Assembly (NCBI GenBank): GCA_041166025.1
Contig: JBEAMJ010000012.1
Location: 1-64,000 of the forward strand
DNA: 64,000 bases
Reading direction: 5' to 3'
DNA from: UBA7672 sp041166025
Lineage (GTDB): Bacteria > Pseudomonadota > Alphaproteobacteria > Caulobacterales > Hyphomonadaceae
Made by a program: the position numbers and the translations under genes. The first letter of the stretch is position 1; every line of letters begins with the position of its first letter. Of the stretch, positions 35,123-44,267 are shown in pieces. The notes beneath the pieces are model-generated. The model saw only the letters and a program-made list of their open reading frames with translations, did not search any database and was not told the DNA's origin.

Positions 35123-36307
35123 CTAGGCAGCGGCCTTGTACACGGTGACGACGGCGGCGCCCGGAACGCCGATATTGTGCTGCAGCGCCACTCTGGCGCC
35201 TTCCACCTGACGCTTGGCCGCCTGGCCGCGGATGTGCCACACCAGCTCCACGCACTGCGCGATGCCCGTCGCGCCGATTGGGTGGCCTTTTGACATAAGC
35301 CCGCCGGACGGATTGACGACAACCTTGCCGCCGTAGGTGTTGTCACCGTCATTGACGAAACGCGTGGCATCGCCTTCGCCGCAAAGGCCCAAAGCCTCGT
35401 AAGCGACCACTTCGTTAGGGGTGAAGCAATCATGAAGTTCGACGACATGCGCGTCCTCCGGACCAATGCCCGCTGCTTCATAGGCGATCTTGGCCGCTCG
35501 CCGCGCATAGTCCTGACCGACCACATTGCGCGCGCTTTCGAAGAGCGTCTCGGTGTCGGTCGCCATTCCCTGGCCAGCAATCTCGACGAGGTTGGAGATG
35601 CCGTTCTGCTTGGCGAAACGATTGCTCATGATGACGACAGCGGCGGCGCCGCAAGTGGGGGGGCAGCACATCAGGCGCGTCAGACTTTCTCCGTAGACCA
35701 CGGGCGAGGCCATGACGTCTTCGACCGTCAATGGCGTGGTGAACAGCGCATACGGGTTGTTGGCGGCATGCCGACGCGACTTCACAGCGACCTTGGCAAA
35801 GAGGTCCGGTGAGGCTCCGTACTTCTCAAGGTACTCAAAACCGGCGGAGCCAAACAGCATGGGCGCGCCTAAGCCGGGTTCGGTATTGGGTCGCACCTTT
35901 AATAGCGCGTGCAAAACCACACGCCCGGGCGAGGTTCGGTCATCCCAGTGCGCCTTGAGCGCACCGGGCTGCATCTGCTCGAACCCAAATGCGAGCGCGC
36001 AATCGATCGCCCCAGACTCAACCGCTTGGCGCGCTAGAAAGATGGCCGTGGACCCGGAAGAGCAGTTGTTGTTCACATTGAAGATCGGGATGCCGGGGTA
36101 CCCAACTTGATAAAGCGCCGCCTGCCCGCAAGCGCTATCGCCATAGATGTAGCTCGCATACGCCTGTTGGATTTTGCTCAGTGGCACGCCGGCATCGGCC
36201 AGCGCGGCGGCCACAGCTTTGCCCGCCATGATTTCGTACGGCTCACTGGCGCCCGGTTTCCTGAACTCCACCATAGCGGCGCCGCCAATATAAGCTTTGT
36301 GTGCCAT
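35123..36307 (-). CDS. SCP-x-type thiolase (lipid-transfer protein-like)
   Basis: This 394-residue non-decarboxylating thiolase of the SCP-x/lipid-transfer group has the nucleophile Cys in NVNNNCSSGS, HDCFTPNE and MSKGHPIGATG. Enzymes of this group cleave branched or steroid-derived 3-ketoacyl-CoA, or serve as aldolase partners with a DUF35 protein; no DUF35 gene is visible next to it. The start MAHKAYIGG is standard. It heads a minus-strand group with the heteromeric acyl-CoA dehydrogenases and is divergent from a crotonase/SDR pair. Confidence 0.88.
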   Translation of the reverse strand: MAHKAYIGGAAMVEFRKPGASEPYEIMAGKAVAAALADAGVPLSKIQQAYASYIYGDSACGQAALYQVGYPGIPIFNVNNNCSSGSTAIFLARQAVESGAIDCALAFGFEQMQPGALKAHWDDRTSPGRVVLHALLKVRPNTEPGLGAPMLFGSAGFEYLEKYGASPDLFAKVAVKSRRHAANNPYALFTTPLTVEDVMASPVVYGESLTRLMCCPPTCGAAAVVIMSNRFAKQNGISNLVEIAGQGMATDTETLFESARNVVGQDYARRAAKIAYEAAGIGPEDAHVVELHDCFTPNEVVAYEALGLCGEGDATRFVNDGDNTYGGKVVVNPSGGLMSKGHPIGATGIAQCVELVWHIRGQAAKRQVEGARVALQHNIGVPGAAVVTVYKAAA

Positions 36308-36544
36308 CCGCTTCCCTGACCTTTGATAGTGGCTCTCGAACATAAAAAATGGGCGGTTCTCCGTATGTGGCCAAATCAGCCAACATCTCCAGGAAATCGC
36401 GACACGGCGGTGCGCGACCAAGATCGAGGCAGGGGAGCTCTGATGGCGGCGTCCCAAAATGCTGGACCTGAGGTCCTGGTTTGCCCTGGAGGTCATATTG
36501 GGTGTCCACCATGAGTGGTCGTCTGAGTTTTCACGGGGTCAAGA

Positions 36545-37330
36545 ATGAGCGATCCGTCAGGGTTTATCCGCGTGCAACAAGAAGGCGCCGTGGGAACAAT
36601 CGTGTTGGCGCGACCCGAACGCCGCAATGCCTTGAAATCGGTGATGTACGGGGAAATCGCTGACGCGATCAGAGGTTTTCAAGCGGACGATAGCGTCAAC
36701 GCAATCGTCATCCGGGGAGAGGGGCGTGACTTCTGCGCGGGCAACGACATCTCGGATTTCGACGCGTTTGGAAAGGCCGTAGAGAGGACTGGCATCGACC
36801 CGCAGAGCATTGTCTCCCGCAAGACGCCCAGCATCGACCTCGTCTATGTCCTGATGGAGCTAGATAGGCCTCTCATCGCTTGTGTGCAGGGGAACGCGGT
36901 TGGCTTCGGGGCTACGATGTTGCTGCATTGCGATGTGGTGATCGCCGAGCCCGACGCGAAGCTTCGCTATCCGTTCGTAGATTTGGCGATGGTGCCGGAG
37001 GCGGGGTCTTCACTGCTGATGCGGCAGCGTTTGGGATACCTCAAGGCGGCGGACATACTCTTCAATGCCCGGTCGGTTTCGGCGGAGGAGGGGCTTGCGC
37101 TGGGGCTGTTCTCGGAAATTGTAGGGTCCGCCGCCAGCGCAGCGCGTGGCGCAGAGATTGCGGCGGCGTTATCGAATAAACCGCCCAAGGCATTGCGAGC
37201 GACGAAAAGGCTCATGATGCGCGACTCCGAGCCGTTGAGTGATCGGGTGACGGAGGAGTTTCGTGTGATAGCTGAGCGCACAAGTTCACCGGAAGCGCGC
37301 TCCGTTTTCGCGAGAATGCTGAAGAAATAG
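36545..37330 (+). CDS. Enoyl-CoA hydratase/isomerase
   Basis: This 261-residue crotonase has the oxyanion segment GRDFCAGNDISDF and GNAVGFGATMLLHCDVVIAE, with LAMVPEAGSS supplying the glutamate typical of hydratases/isomerases. It is close to PaaG/ECI-like isomerases in the second motif. It starts a two-gene plus-strand operon with a 2,4-dienoyl-CoA reductase-like SDR 8 bp downstream, so it may shift double bonds for that enzyme. Confidence 0.88.
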   Translation: MSDPSGFIRVQQEGAVGTIVLARPERRNALKSVMYGEIADAIRGFQADDSVNAIVIRGEGRDFCAGNDISDFDAFGKAVERTGIDPQSIVSRKTPSIDLVYVLMELDRPLIACVQGNAVGFGATMLLHCDVVIAEPDAKLRYPFVDLAMVPEAGSSLLMRQRLGYLKAADILFNARSVSAEEGLALGLFSEIVGSAASAARGAEIAAALSNKPPKALRATKRLMMRDSEPLSDRVTEEFRVIAERTSSPEARSVFARMLKK

Positions 37331-37338
37331 GCACGCAA

Positions 37339-38115
37339 GTGGTCGCCCCTAGCCATATCAATCGCCGTGGGCTGAGTTTCGATTTTTCGGCCAAGTCGGT
37401 TTTTGTGGCTGGTGGCACCTCGGGCATCAATCTCGGCATCGCCAAAGCGTTTGCGGAAGCCGGCGCTTCCGTAGGCGTAATCAGCCGCAGCCAAGACAAG
37501 GTTGATGCTGCCGTGGAGGCGCTCGCCGAGTTAGAGGCGAGAGCCTACGGCTGGTCAGCGGACGTTCGCAATGCGGAAGCTGTGGACGCTGCGGTGGACG
37601 CGTTTGCTGGCGCTGTTGGCGGCATCGATATTGTTGTCTCAGGCGCCGCTGGCAATTTTCTTGCGCTAGCCAAAGACCTATCCAGCAATGGTTTTAAGAC
37701 CGTCGTCGATATTGATTTGTTGGGCACCTTCAATGTGATGAAAGCCGCGTATCCGCGCCTCAATAAACCCGGCGCCTGTCTGATCAATATCTCCGCGCCA
37801 CAGGCGTATATGCCCATCGAGCGCCAGGTGCATGCTTGCGCTGCGAAAGCGGGCATTGATCAAGTGACCCGGGTGTTGGCCAAGGAATGGGGCCCAGAGG
37901 GCGTGCGGGTGAATTCGATTTCGCCTGGGCCAATCGCGGGAACCGAGGGGCTGGAGCGCCTCGCGCCGAACGATGACGCCGTTGTGGAAAGCGTGCCGTT
38001 GCGTCGGCTCGGCACGCGTGACGACATTGCCGCCATGGCGATGTTCTTGGCGTCGGATGCAGGGGCCTTCATATCGGGGGCTGTGATCCCTGTAGATGGC
38101 GGTTGGGGGTTGTGA
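37339..38115 (+). CDS. 2,4-dienoyl-CoA reductase, DECR2-like SDR
   Basis: This 258-residue SDR has GGTSGIN as the cofactor loop and the segment VNSISPGPIAGTEGLERL, which closely follows the peroxisomal DECR2 pattern (PGPISGTEGL). Where classical SDRs have Tyr-xxx-Lys, this protein has Ala166 and Lys170 (HACAAKAG); loss of that tyrosine is a known property of the dienoyl-CoA reductase branch. It should use NADPH to reduce conjugated dienoyl-CoA from unsaturated or rearranged chains. It begins at a GTG, 8 bp after the crotonase. Confidence 0.85.
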   Translation: MVAPSHINRRGLSFDFSAKSVFVAGGTSGINLGIAKAFAEAGASVGVISRSQDKVDAAVEALAELEARAYGWSADVRNAEAVDAAVDAFAGAVGGIDIVVSGAAGNFLALAKDLSSNGFKTVVDIDLLGTFNVMKAAYPRLNKPGACLINISAPQAYMPIERQVHACAAKAGIDQVTRVLAKEWGPEGVRVNSISPGPIAGTEGLERLAPNDDAVVESVPLRRLGTRDDIAAMAMFLASDAGAFISGAVIPVDGGWGL

Positions 38116-38137
38116 GCGCTGCAACGCCCTGCGGGCG

Positions 38138-39733
38138 TCATTCATGGTGGACGAAACGCCTTGGCTCAACAGGCGCCGTGCTGAAGCGTAGAGCATTTTC
38201 TCGGAGCGCTTGATCGGCGACCGTGAGCCGCGACTGCCTCCGCAAGTGCTCGGTCCAGTTGAGGGCCTCAAACCGTTCCATCCATAACTCGCCATCTTCG
38301 AGATCTTGGAGCAGCGCCCAGCGGCGTGCGCCGTCACGCAGTCGTATCCGCCTCAGCGTTTGCATTGCCGCTTTGAATTCCTCGACTTCTCCAGGCGGCA
38401 CGCGATATTCAAGCGCCACTGTAATCCGTCCCTCGTGGAGTGATTGAGGGATTTGCGGGAGCCCAAGTACACCATCATCGATTGGCGCCCACTCAAGCTC
38501 GTCACCCAGTACAAGCGGAATCGACCGAGTCTGAAAAAGCAGCACGGCGAGAGCGCCGCTGGCGCAGAGTAGCGATCCGCCGACGCCGACTTGCTCGGCG
38601 AGCGCGCCCCAAACGAGACTGCCGAGCGCCAGCCCGCCGGCTAGCGTGATCTGAAAGGCGGCCGCGGTGCGTCCCGCCATCCAGTGCGGCGCATTCAACT
38701 GGACGCTGACGGCCAATGGCGTGAGGAAGGCAACCCAGGTAGCCCCCGAGGCGGCAAAGGCAAATGTCGTGAGTGCTGGATGCACATTCGCGCCAATCAG
38801 CGCGAGGCATGCAACCATTCCCAACCCGGAAACGAGCGCAATTTGGTTCGGTTCGAGGAACAACCGAAGGCGCGCGCTCACGAAGGCGGAGGCGATTGCG
38901 CCGAAGCCAAAAGCGGCAAGCAGCAAGCCAAGCGTTCCCGGGCCTCCGCCAAGCAACGCAGTGGCGACCAATGGCGGAAAAGCCAGGATTATGCCCGCAC
39001 AGAGCGCAAACACGCCTGTCCTCAGCAAGACATCGATGATCGCGGGCGATAGAGTAATGTAGCGAGCGCCGGTTCGGATGCCCTCGAGAAGAGGCTCCGG
39101 GGGCAGCGCATGAGCCGACGCAGACGGCTTCCAAAGACATATCACCACGCAGAGAACCACGGCGCCGATGGCGCCAACTAGGATCGCTGGTCCAGCGCCC
39201 GCAAGGGCGACGATAAGGCCGCCTATTGCCGGTCCGATGGTCCGCGAGAAGTTGAGAGATAAACTGCCAAGCCCTACGGCTGCCGGCATTTTATCACGGG
39301 CCACCAGGGCGCCGAGTGCGGCCTGGGCTGAGGGGCCGTAGAAGGCGAGCGCCGCGCCGTTGACGGTAGCGAGCACTAATATCAACAACACCGACACGTG
39401 GCCCCAGATCGCGGCGACAGCAAGCAAGGCCGAAGACGCCAGCAGAACAATCTGAGCGCCGAGCATGACGAGGCGGCGATCAATGCTATCGGCAAGGGCG
39501 CCGGCGAAAAAAGAGAGGAGAATGATCGGGAGACAGCTTGCGGTCTGCAACGCGGCAATGATCGTGGGAGCGTCGTTGATCGAGATCAGCAGCCACGCCA
39601 CGCCAACGGCCTGTACCGTATTCAACAACGTCGCGACAAAGGAGGCCGTCCAGAAGGCGGCGAACGCGGGCGTGCGCAGCGGCGCCAGCGCCGAGTGGCG
39701 CTCGCGGTTTACGCTGGTCGTCGACGCCGTCAC
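38138..39733 (-). CDS. MFS transporter with C-terminal soluble domain (MFS_3 type)
   Basis: This 531-residue protein has twelve membrane segments of the EntS-like MFS_3 (transmembrane secretion effector) group in residues 1-405, then a soluble tail of about 120 residues (ITVALEYRVPPGEVEEFKAAM to WTEHLRRQSRLTVAD) with an ABM-like alpha/beta look. Such fused proteins are usually exporters. It is last in the long minus-strand operon and meets the dienoyl-CoA reductase tail-to-tail. It may pump out dead-end metabolites or toxic intermediates. Confidence 0.85.
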   Translation of the reverse strand: MTASTTSVNRERHSALAPLRTPAFAAFWTASFVATLLNTVQAVGVAWLLISINDAPTIIAALQTASCLPIILLSFFAGALADSIDRRLVMLGAQIVLLASSALLAVAAIWGHVSVLLILVLATVNGAALAFYGPSAQAALGALVARDKMPAAVGLGSLSLNFSRTIGPAIGGLIVALAGAGPAILVGAIGAVVLCVVICLWKPSASAHALPPEPLLEGIRTGARYITLSPAIIDVLLRTGVFALCAGIILAFPPLVATALLGGGPGTLGLLLAAFGFGAIASAFVSARLRLFLEPNQIALVSGLGMVACLALIGANVHPALTTFAFAASGATWVAFLTPLAVSVQLNAPHWMAGRTAAAFQITLAGGLALGSLVWGALAEQVGVGGSLLCASGALAVLLFQTRSIPLVLGDELEWAPIDDGVLGLPQIPQSLHEGRITVALEYRVPPGEVEEFKAAMQTLRRIRLRDGARRWALLQDLEDGELWMERFEALNWTEHLRRQSRLTVADQALRENALRFSTAPVEPRRFVHHE

Positions 39734-39778
39734 GCGAGCAATTCTTTCGTAAGAGACGCCTTTGGGGCCGCCTGCACC

Positions 39779-40705
39779 TCAGGCGCTTGCCAGGTCCACG
39801 CCTGCATCGGCCGCCGCCTTCCTCAAGAACTTCAACGTCTGCCCGCTGACGTCGTGGTATTCGTGCAAAGGCGACTTGTCGGAAATTTCCCCGAAACGGC
39901 GTTCGATTTCATCGGGCGTGCGCTCGCCCTCGCTTAAGTAGATGCCCTCGGTCTCAAGCACATAAATGCGCGAATAGCCGCCCGACCCCGCCGCAAGGAT
40001 GACGCGCGAGGGTGCGTTCTCGCTCGACATATACAGAACCGCTGGTGAAACGGCGGAGGCCTTCATGAGGGCCTGGATGTGAGGCGGGGTCAAACTCTCG
40101 GTCATGCGAGTGGCGGCAGCAGGTACAAGCGTATTGATGCGAATATTGTACTTGCCGCCTTCAAGGTGCAGCACGTTCATCAACCCGACCACGCCCATCT
40201 TGGCGGAAGCATAGTTGGATTGTCCGAAGTTGCCGTAGATGCCTGAGGATGACGACGTCATCACGATGCGGCCGTAGTTGGCGGTCCGCATGTGCGGCCA
40301 TACCGCCAGTGAGCAATAGGCGGAGCCCAACAGGTGAACATCCGTGACTGCTTTGAACGACTCCGGAGTGGTCTTCCCAAACGTGGAGTCGCGCAAGATG
40401 CCGGCATTGTTCACCAAAACGTCGATGCGGCCCCATTTGCTCATGGCCTTGTCGACCATGTCGGCGACGTGTTCGGGGTTCGTGACATTGGCGCCGTGCG
40501 CGATGGCCTCGCCGCCTCCGGCAATGACTTCTTCGGCCACCTTCTGCGCTGGAACGGAAGATCCCCCCGCGCCATCGACGCCGCCGCCGAAGTCGTTGAC
40601 CACTACGCGCGCTCCGCGGGCGGCGAATTGCAGCGCATGTTCGCGGCCTAGGCCCCCGCCAGCGCCGGTGACGATTACGACGCGACCATCAAATCGAATG
40701 CTCAT
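39779..40705 (-). CDS. MFE-2-type 3-hydroxyacyl-CoA dehydrogenase (SDR)
   Basis: This 308-residue SDR resembles the dehydrogenase unit of peroxisomal multifunctional enzyme 2: FDGRVVIVTGAGGGLGREHA, VVVNDFGGGVDG, NNAGILRD, and SSGIYGNFGQSNYASAK with the catalytic Tyr/Lys. A 60-residue C-terminal region follows the fold, as in MFE-2. It has a paralogue at 61.2 kb that sits directly after a hot-dog hydratase. It should oxidise (3R)-hydroxyacyl-CoA made by MaoC-type hydratases. Confidence 0.88.
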   Translation of the reverse strand: MSIRFDGRVVIVTGAGGGLGREHALQFAARGARVVVNDFGGGVDGAGGSSVPAQKVAEEVIAGGGEAIAHGANVTNPEHVADMVDKAMSKWGRIDVLVNNAGILRDSTFGKTTPESFKAVTDVHLLGSAYCSLAVWPHMRTANYGRIVMTSSSSGIYGNFGQSNYASAKMGVVGLMNVLHLEGGKYNIRINTLVPAAATRMTESLTPPHIQALMKASAVSPAVLYMSSENAPSRVILAAGSGGYSRIYVLETEGIYLSEGERTPDEIERRFGEISDKSPLHEYHDVSGQTLKFLRKAAADAGVDLASA

Positions 40706-40733
40706 GGATTGCCTTCTTTCTTTGGGGATCGAG

Positions 40734-41723
40734 TCATGGTGGTGACGCCTCCCGCGCTTGGTCTGCGAGGCTGGGCGCTGCGCACGCGGCGATGTACTCA
40801 GCGCGCAGCCGTGTAACTAGATTGGCGACGGTGGGGATGTCGTCGATAAGGTCGACGCCTTGTCCCGCGCTCCACAAGTTCTTCCAAGGCGTGACGCCGG
40901 GCGGGAGGTGATCGTGGCGCATGCCGCGACCATGCGGCTTGGGTAGGTTCTCGGGGTCGAGCCCAACGCGGCGGATCGACTCGGTCATCCAATTGGCGGG
41001 CACGCCCGCTATGTCGCCGGTATACATCAAGTCGGCCGAAGTCTGGCTGACCAGCAGTTCTTTGTAAGCGGCGGGCGCCCCGGCTTCCTTCGTCGCAATG
41101 AACCGAGTGCCAAGGTAGGCGAGATCGGCGCCAAGCACCTCGGCCGCGCGTATTGCAGCGCCGCAAGAGACCGCGCCCGCCATCACAATTGTTCCATCGA
41201 ACATGGCCCGGATACGCGGAATCAGCGCCAGATGACTGATCGTGCCAGAATGGCCGCCACCGCCCGCGCCGATACAGTTCAGCCCGTCAGCGCCGGCCGC
41301 GATCGCCTTCTCAGCAAAGCGCATACTGGTTATGTCGTGAAAAACCTTGCCGCCAAAATCGTGAACACGGGCGATCAACTCGGTGGGGTCGCCACCGACG
41401 CTGATGATGATGTCGATACCGTACTTGGCGCAAAGGTCCATGTTCGCCGCTAGTTCGTCCGGCGCCACGCGGGTGGGGTAGTTGACGGCGAGGGGGGCGA
41501 CGCGCGCGTCCGGGTTTGCATCTCGGTGCGCGGCGAGCGCTTCGGAGATCGCCTTCAGCCAAGCCTCGAAGGTTTCAAGATCGCGTGCGTTCTGTCGCGG
41601 GAGGCCGCCAATAACGCCAGCTTTGCAGGCTTCGCGCGCAAGCGCTGGCCCGGTGACTAAGAACATCGGCGCGCAGATGGCCGGAAGAGTGAGCGCTACA
41701 CGAATTTTCGGATCCAAGCTCAC
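40734..41723 (-). CDS. Nitronate monooxygenase-like flavoprotein (possible enoyl reductase)
   Basis: This 329-residue TIM-barrel flavoprotein has GGDPTELIARVHDFGGKV, the FMN phosphate-binding GAGGGGHSG, and GTRFIATKEAGAP. It is annotated as nitronate monooxygenase in most relatives, but the same family includes IpdC, an enoyl-CoA reductase-type enzyme of steroid-ring catabolism, and other CoA-linked reductases. In a beta-oxidation operon, overlapping a nitroreductase-fold gene by 4 bp, a redox step on an acyl-CoA is more likely than nitroalkane detoxification. Confidence 0.85.
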   Translation of the reverse strand: MSLDPKIRVALTLPAICAPMFLVTGPALAREACKAGVIGGLPRQNARDLETFEAWLKAISEALAAHRDANPDARVAPLAVNYPTRVAPDELAANMDLCAKYGIDIIISVGGDPTELIARVHDFGGKVFHDITSMRFAEKAIAAGADGLNCIGAGGGGHSGTISHLALIPRIRAMFDGTIVMAGAVSCGAAIRAAEVLGADLAYLGTRFIATKEAGAPAAYKELLVSQTSADLMYTGDIAGVPANWMTESIRRVGLDPENLPKPHGRGMRHDHLPPGVTPWKNLWSAGQGVDLIDDIPTVANLVTRLRAEYIAACAAPSLADQAREASPP

Positions 41724-42466
41724 GTCGCACCGTCCTCTTCGAAACCCACGAAGACCACGGCCTCGTCCACAGATTTGCGCCTTGAAACCACGGCGTTCGC
41801 GGGAAAGCGAAGATCCTCATAGCCCATGGCTACGCAAATCATGATGACTTGATCGTCCGGGATGCGAGCGTGTTCGCGCACCACCGGCGACTGCATGATC
41901 CCTTGGCTATTTATCACGCAGCCGAGGCCGCGAGACCAAGCCGCGTTGACCAGCGCGTTGGTGACCGCGCCGCAATCGAAGGGAGCGACGTCATCACCGT
42001 GGAGGACGCGGTCGTAGGTGACGACGATTGAAACCGGTGCGTCGAACTGACGGAAGCCTCGTAGCACCCAGTCAAGCCGCGCCCGCTTGTCCTCGCGAGC
42101 GATACCCATGGCGGCGAAGAGCTGCTTGGCGATCTCGATCTGACGCTCGCGGTGGGCGCCTTCGTAGACGCCGCGGCTGCGGAACTCGCGGCTGTCGGGC
42201 ACACCCGCCAAATTGCGCTCTGTATTGCCGGCGCGGATACGGTCGAGCGGGGCCCCGGCTACTACGTAGAAGTTCCAAGGCTGTGTGTTGAGCGATGACG
42301 GCGCGCGCATTGCCAACTCTACTACTTCTCGAATGAGCTGCCGCGGCACGGGGTTGGGAAGAAAGCCGCGGATCGAGCGACGCGCTCGCACCACCTCCTC
42401 ATAGGTCGACGCTGCGCTGCCGGGAGCGTCCGTCAGGGAATCCTTATCCATGTGCGCGATCGACAC
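41720..42466 (-). CDS. Nitroreductase-family flavoprotein
   Basis: This 248-residue FMN-dependent protein has ARRSIRGFLPNPVP and AMRAPSSLNTQPWNFYVV, the FMN-contact segments of the nitroreductase fold, and the C-terminal GYEDLRFPANAVVSRRKS. Its natural substrate is probably not a nitro compound; family members also reduce enones and flavins. The 4-bp overlap with the nitronate-monooxygenase-like gene suggests that they act in one step or supply reduced flavin. Confidence 0.87.
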   Translation of the reverse strand: MSIAHMDKDSLTDAPGSAASTYEEVVRARRSIRGFLPNPVPRQLIREVVELAMRAPSSLNTQPWNFYVVAGAPLDRIRAGNTERNLAGVPDSREFRSRGVYEGAHRERQIEIAKQLFAAMGIAREDKRARLDWVLRGFRQFDAPVSIVVTYDRVLHGDDVAPFDCGAVTNALVNAAWSRGLGCVINSQGIMQSPVVREHARIPDDQVIMICVAMGYEDLRFPANAVVSRRKSVDEAVVFVGFEEDGAT

Positions 42467-42496
42467 TGCCCACCCCGCGGTTGAAACGGATGCGCA

Positions 42497-42988
42497 TTAT
42501 CCAGTCTCCGCTCCGCCTTGGTCTTTGGGTTCAGACACGATCGCCAATGTGAGCCATTCAGCAGTGAGCGCGGGTTTCGACTCGCCCTCGATTTCGACGA
42601 CGACTTCTGCTGTCGCCATCCACTGACTTGGTGACCGCTCCTCCATCGACTTTAAAGTGAAACGGCCTCGTACGCGGCTTCCGGTGCGAACTGGAGAGAT
42701 GAACCGCACTTTGTTGAGGCCATAGTTGAACCCCATGGTCGTGTTCGCCATGCCGTATCTTGCGGCGTAAACAAAGCCGCCGAGCATGGACAAGGTGAGG
42801 AAGCCGTGCGCGATGGTGCCGCCCATCGGCGTCTTCGCCGCGCGCTCGGGATCGACATGGATAAATTGATGATCGTTGGTTAGATCAGCGAAGGTATTGA
42901 TCATGTCCTGGGTCACGGTGACCCAATCGGATAACCCCACTTCCTTACCGATGATGGTTCCTATGGTGTCTCTGGTGTAGAGCTGCAT
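42497..42988 (-). CDS. MaoC-family (R)-specific enoyl-CoA hydratase
   Basis: This 163-residue single hot-dog protein has the hydratase 2 signature TNDHQFIHVDPERAAKTPMG followed by IAHGFLTLS. It hydrates trans-2-enoyl-CoA to (3R)-hydroxyacyl-CoA, the substrate of the MFE-2-like SDR two genes further on. It is 40 bp downstream of a thiolase gene in the same operon. Confidence 0.9.
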   Translation of the reverse strand: MQLYTRDTIGTIIGKEVGLSDWVTVTQDMINTFADLTNDHQFIHVDPERAAKTPMGGTIAHGFLTLSMLGGFVYAARYGMANTTMGFNYGLNKVRFISPVRTGSRVRGRFTLKSMEERSPSQWMATAEVVVEIEGESKPALTAEWLTLAIVSEPKDQGGAETG

Positions 42989-43028
42989 GGGCAGTGTCCT
43001 TTGATCCTGGGCGCGTGGCGGTCAGAGG

Positions 43029-44234
43029 TCAGAATATCTCGATCAGTCCGGCGGCGCCCATGCCCGCGCCAACGCACATGGTGACGACACCCCACTTCGC
43101 GCGCCGCCGTTTGCCTTCGATGAGAATATGCCCAACGCAGCGCGCGCCGGTCATCCCGTAAGGGTGGCCAATCGAAATCGCGCCGCCATTGACGTTGAAT
43201 TTTTCAGGATCAATACCGAGCTTATTGCGGCAATAAAGGCATTGGCTCGCGAACGCTTCGTTGAGCTCCCAGATGTCGATATCATCGACAGAAATCCCAT
43301 GCCGCTTCAGCAGTTTTGGCACAGCGAACACCGGGCCAATCCCCATTTCGTCTGGTTCGCAACCTGCGACCGCGAAACCCCTGAATGCGCCCATTGGCTC
43401 AATGTTGCGCTTGGCGGCTTCCCCGGCGTCCATCAGGATGGCGACGGATGCACCGTCCGATTGCTGCGAGGAATTCCCGGCGGTGACAGTTTTCCCCTCG
43501 CGCATCTTCATGCCGTTTTTGAGAACCGGCTTGAGTTGACCTAGTCCTTCCAACGTCGTGTCGGCACGATTGCACTCATCCCTGGCCACTGTGATCTCGA
43601 CATTTTGTGTCTCGCCTGTCGTTCTGTCCGTCTTGGTCCAAACCGTTTCAAGCGGGACAATTTCCTGGTCGAACAATCCAGCTCTCTGGCCTGCGGCGGT
43701 GCGCATTTGGCTCTGATAGGCGTATTCGTCCTGAGCTTGCCGCGAGACGCCATAACGCTCCGCCACGATCTCTGCGGTTTCGATCATGGACATCCAGAGC
43801 TCAGGTTGCCTTTCATAGAGTTCTGTCTCGAGAACGCGGTGCATGTTCATTTTGCCAGAGAGCTGGACGAGCGAGATTGATTCGACGCCGCCCGCAGCGA
43901 TAGCCTCCACCCCCTCGGTGCGAATGCGGGCGGCGGCGAAGGCAATGGCTTGCAGGCCTGACGAACAATAGCGGTTCAAGGTGATGCCTGACACGCCCAC
44001 TGGCAGGCCTGCTTTCATGGCGGCGTTGCGTCCAATGTTCTGGCCGGTCGCTCCCTCGGGCATACCTACCCCGAAAACGACATCATCAATTGCGTCGGGC
44101 GCTATGCCCGAGCGGTCGACCGCGCTTTTGAGAGCATGTCCTGCCAGGGTGACGCCGTGGGTGTTATTGAAGCCGCCGCGCACGGCTTTGGCCAGCGCCG
44201 TGCGTGCAGTCGATACGATGACAGCTTCAGTCAT
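43029..44234 (-). CDS. Acetyl-CoA acyltransferase (thiolase)
   Basis: This 401-residue degradative thiolase has nucleophile Cys in NRYCSSGLQAI, NEAFASQ, the histidine in SIGHPYGMTG and the second cysteine in TMCVGAGMG. It ends a beta-oxidation round by releasing acetyl- or propionyl-CoA. It is the second gene of the minus-strand operon, 33 bp after the HSD10-like SDR. The other classical thiolases are on the opposite strand at 48.1 and 56.9 kb. Confidence 0.92.
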   Translation of the reverse strand: MTEAVIVSTARTALAKAVRGGFNNTHGVTLAGHALKSAVDRSGIAPDAIDDVVFGVGMPEGATGQNIGRNAAMKAGLPVGVSGITLNRYCSSGLQAIAFAAARIRTEGVEAIAAGGVESISLVQLSGKMNMHRVLETELYERQPELWMSMIETAEIVAERYGVSRQAQDEYAYQSQMRTAAGQRAGLFDQEIVPLETVWTKTDRTTGETQNVEITVARDECNRADTTLEGLGQLKPVLKNGMKMREGKTVTAGNSSQQSDGASVAILMDAGEAAKRNIEPMGAFRGFAVAGCEPDEMGIGPVFAVPKLLKRHGISVDDIDIWELNEAFASQCLYCRNKLGIDPEKFNVNGGAISIGHPYGMTGARCVGHILIEGKRRRAKWGVVTMCVGAGMGAAGLIEIF

Positions 44235-44267
44235 TTTTGCGGCCTCTGTGAGTGTCCTGCATGAAGG

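Noticed and set aside
34546..35580. 344-codon minus-strand open frame
   Set aside because: It spans the ends of two real genes in a shifted frame and the structured hairpin between them; arginine/serine-rich shadow.
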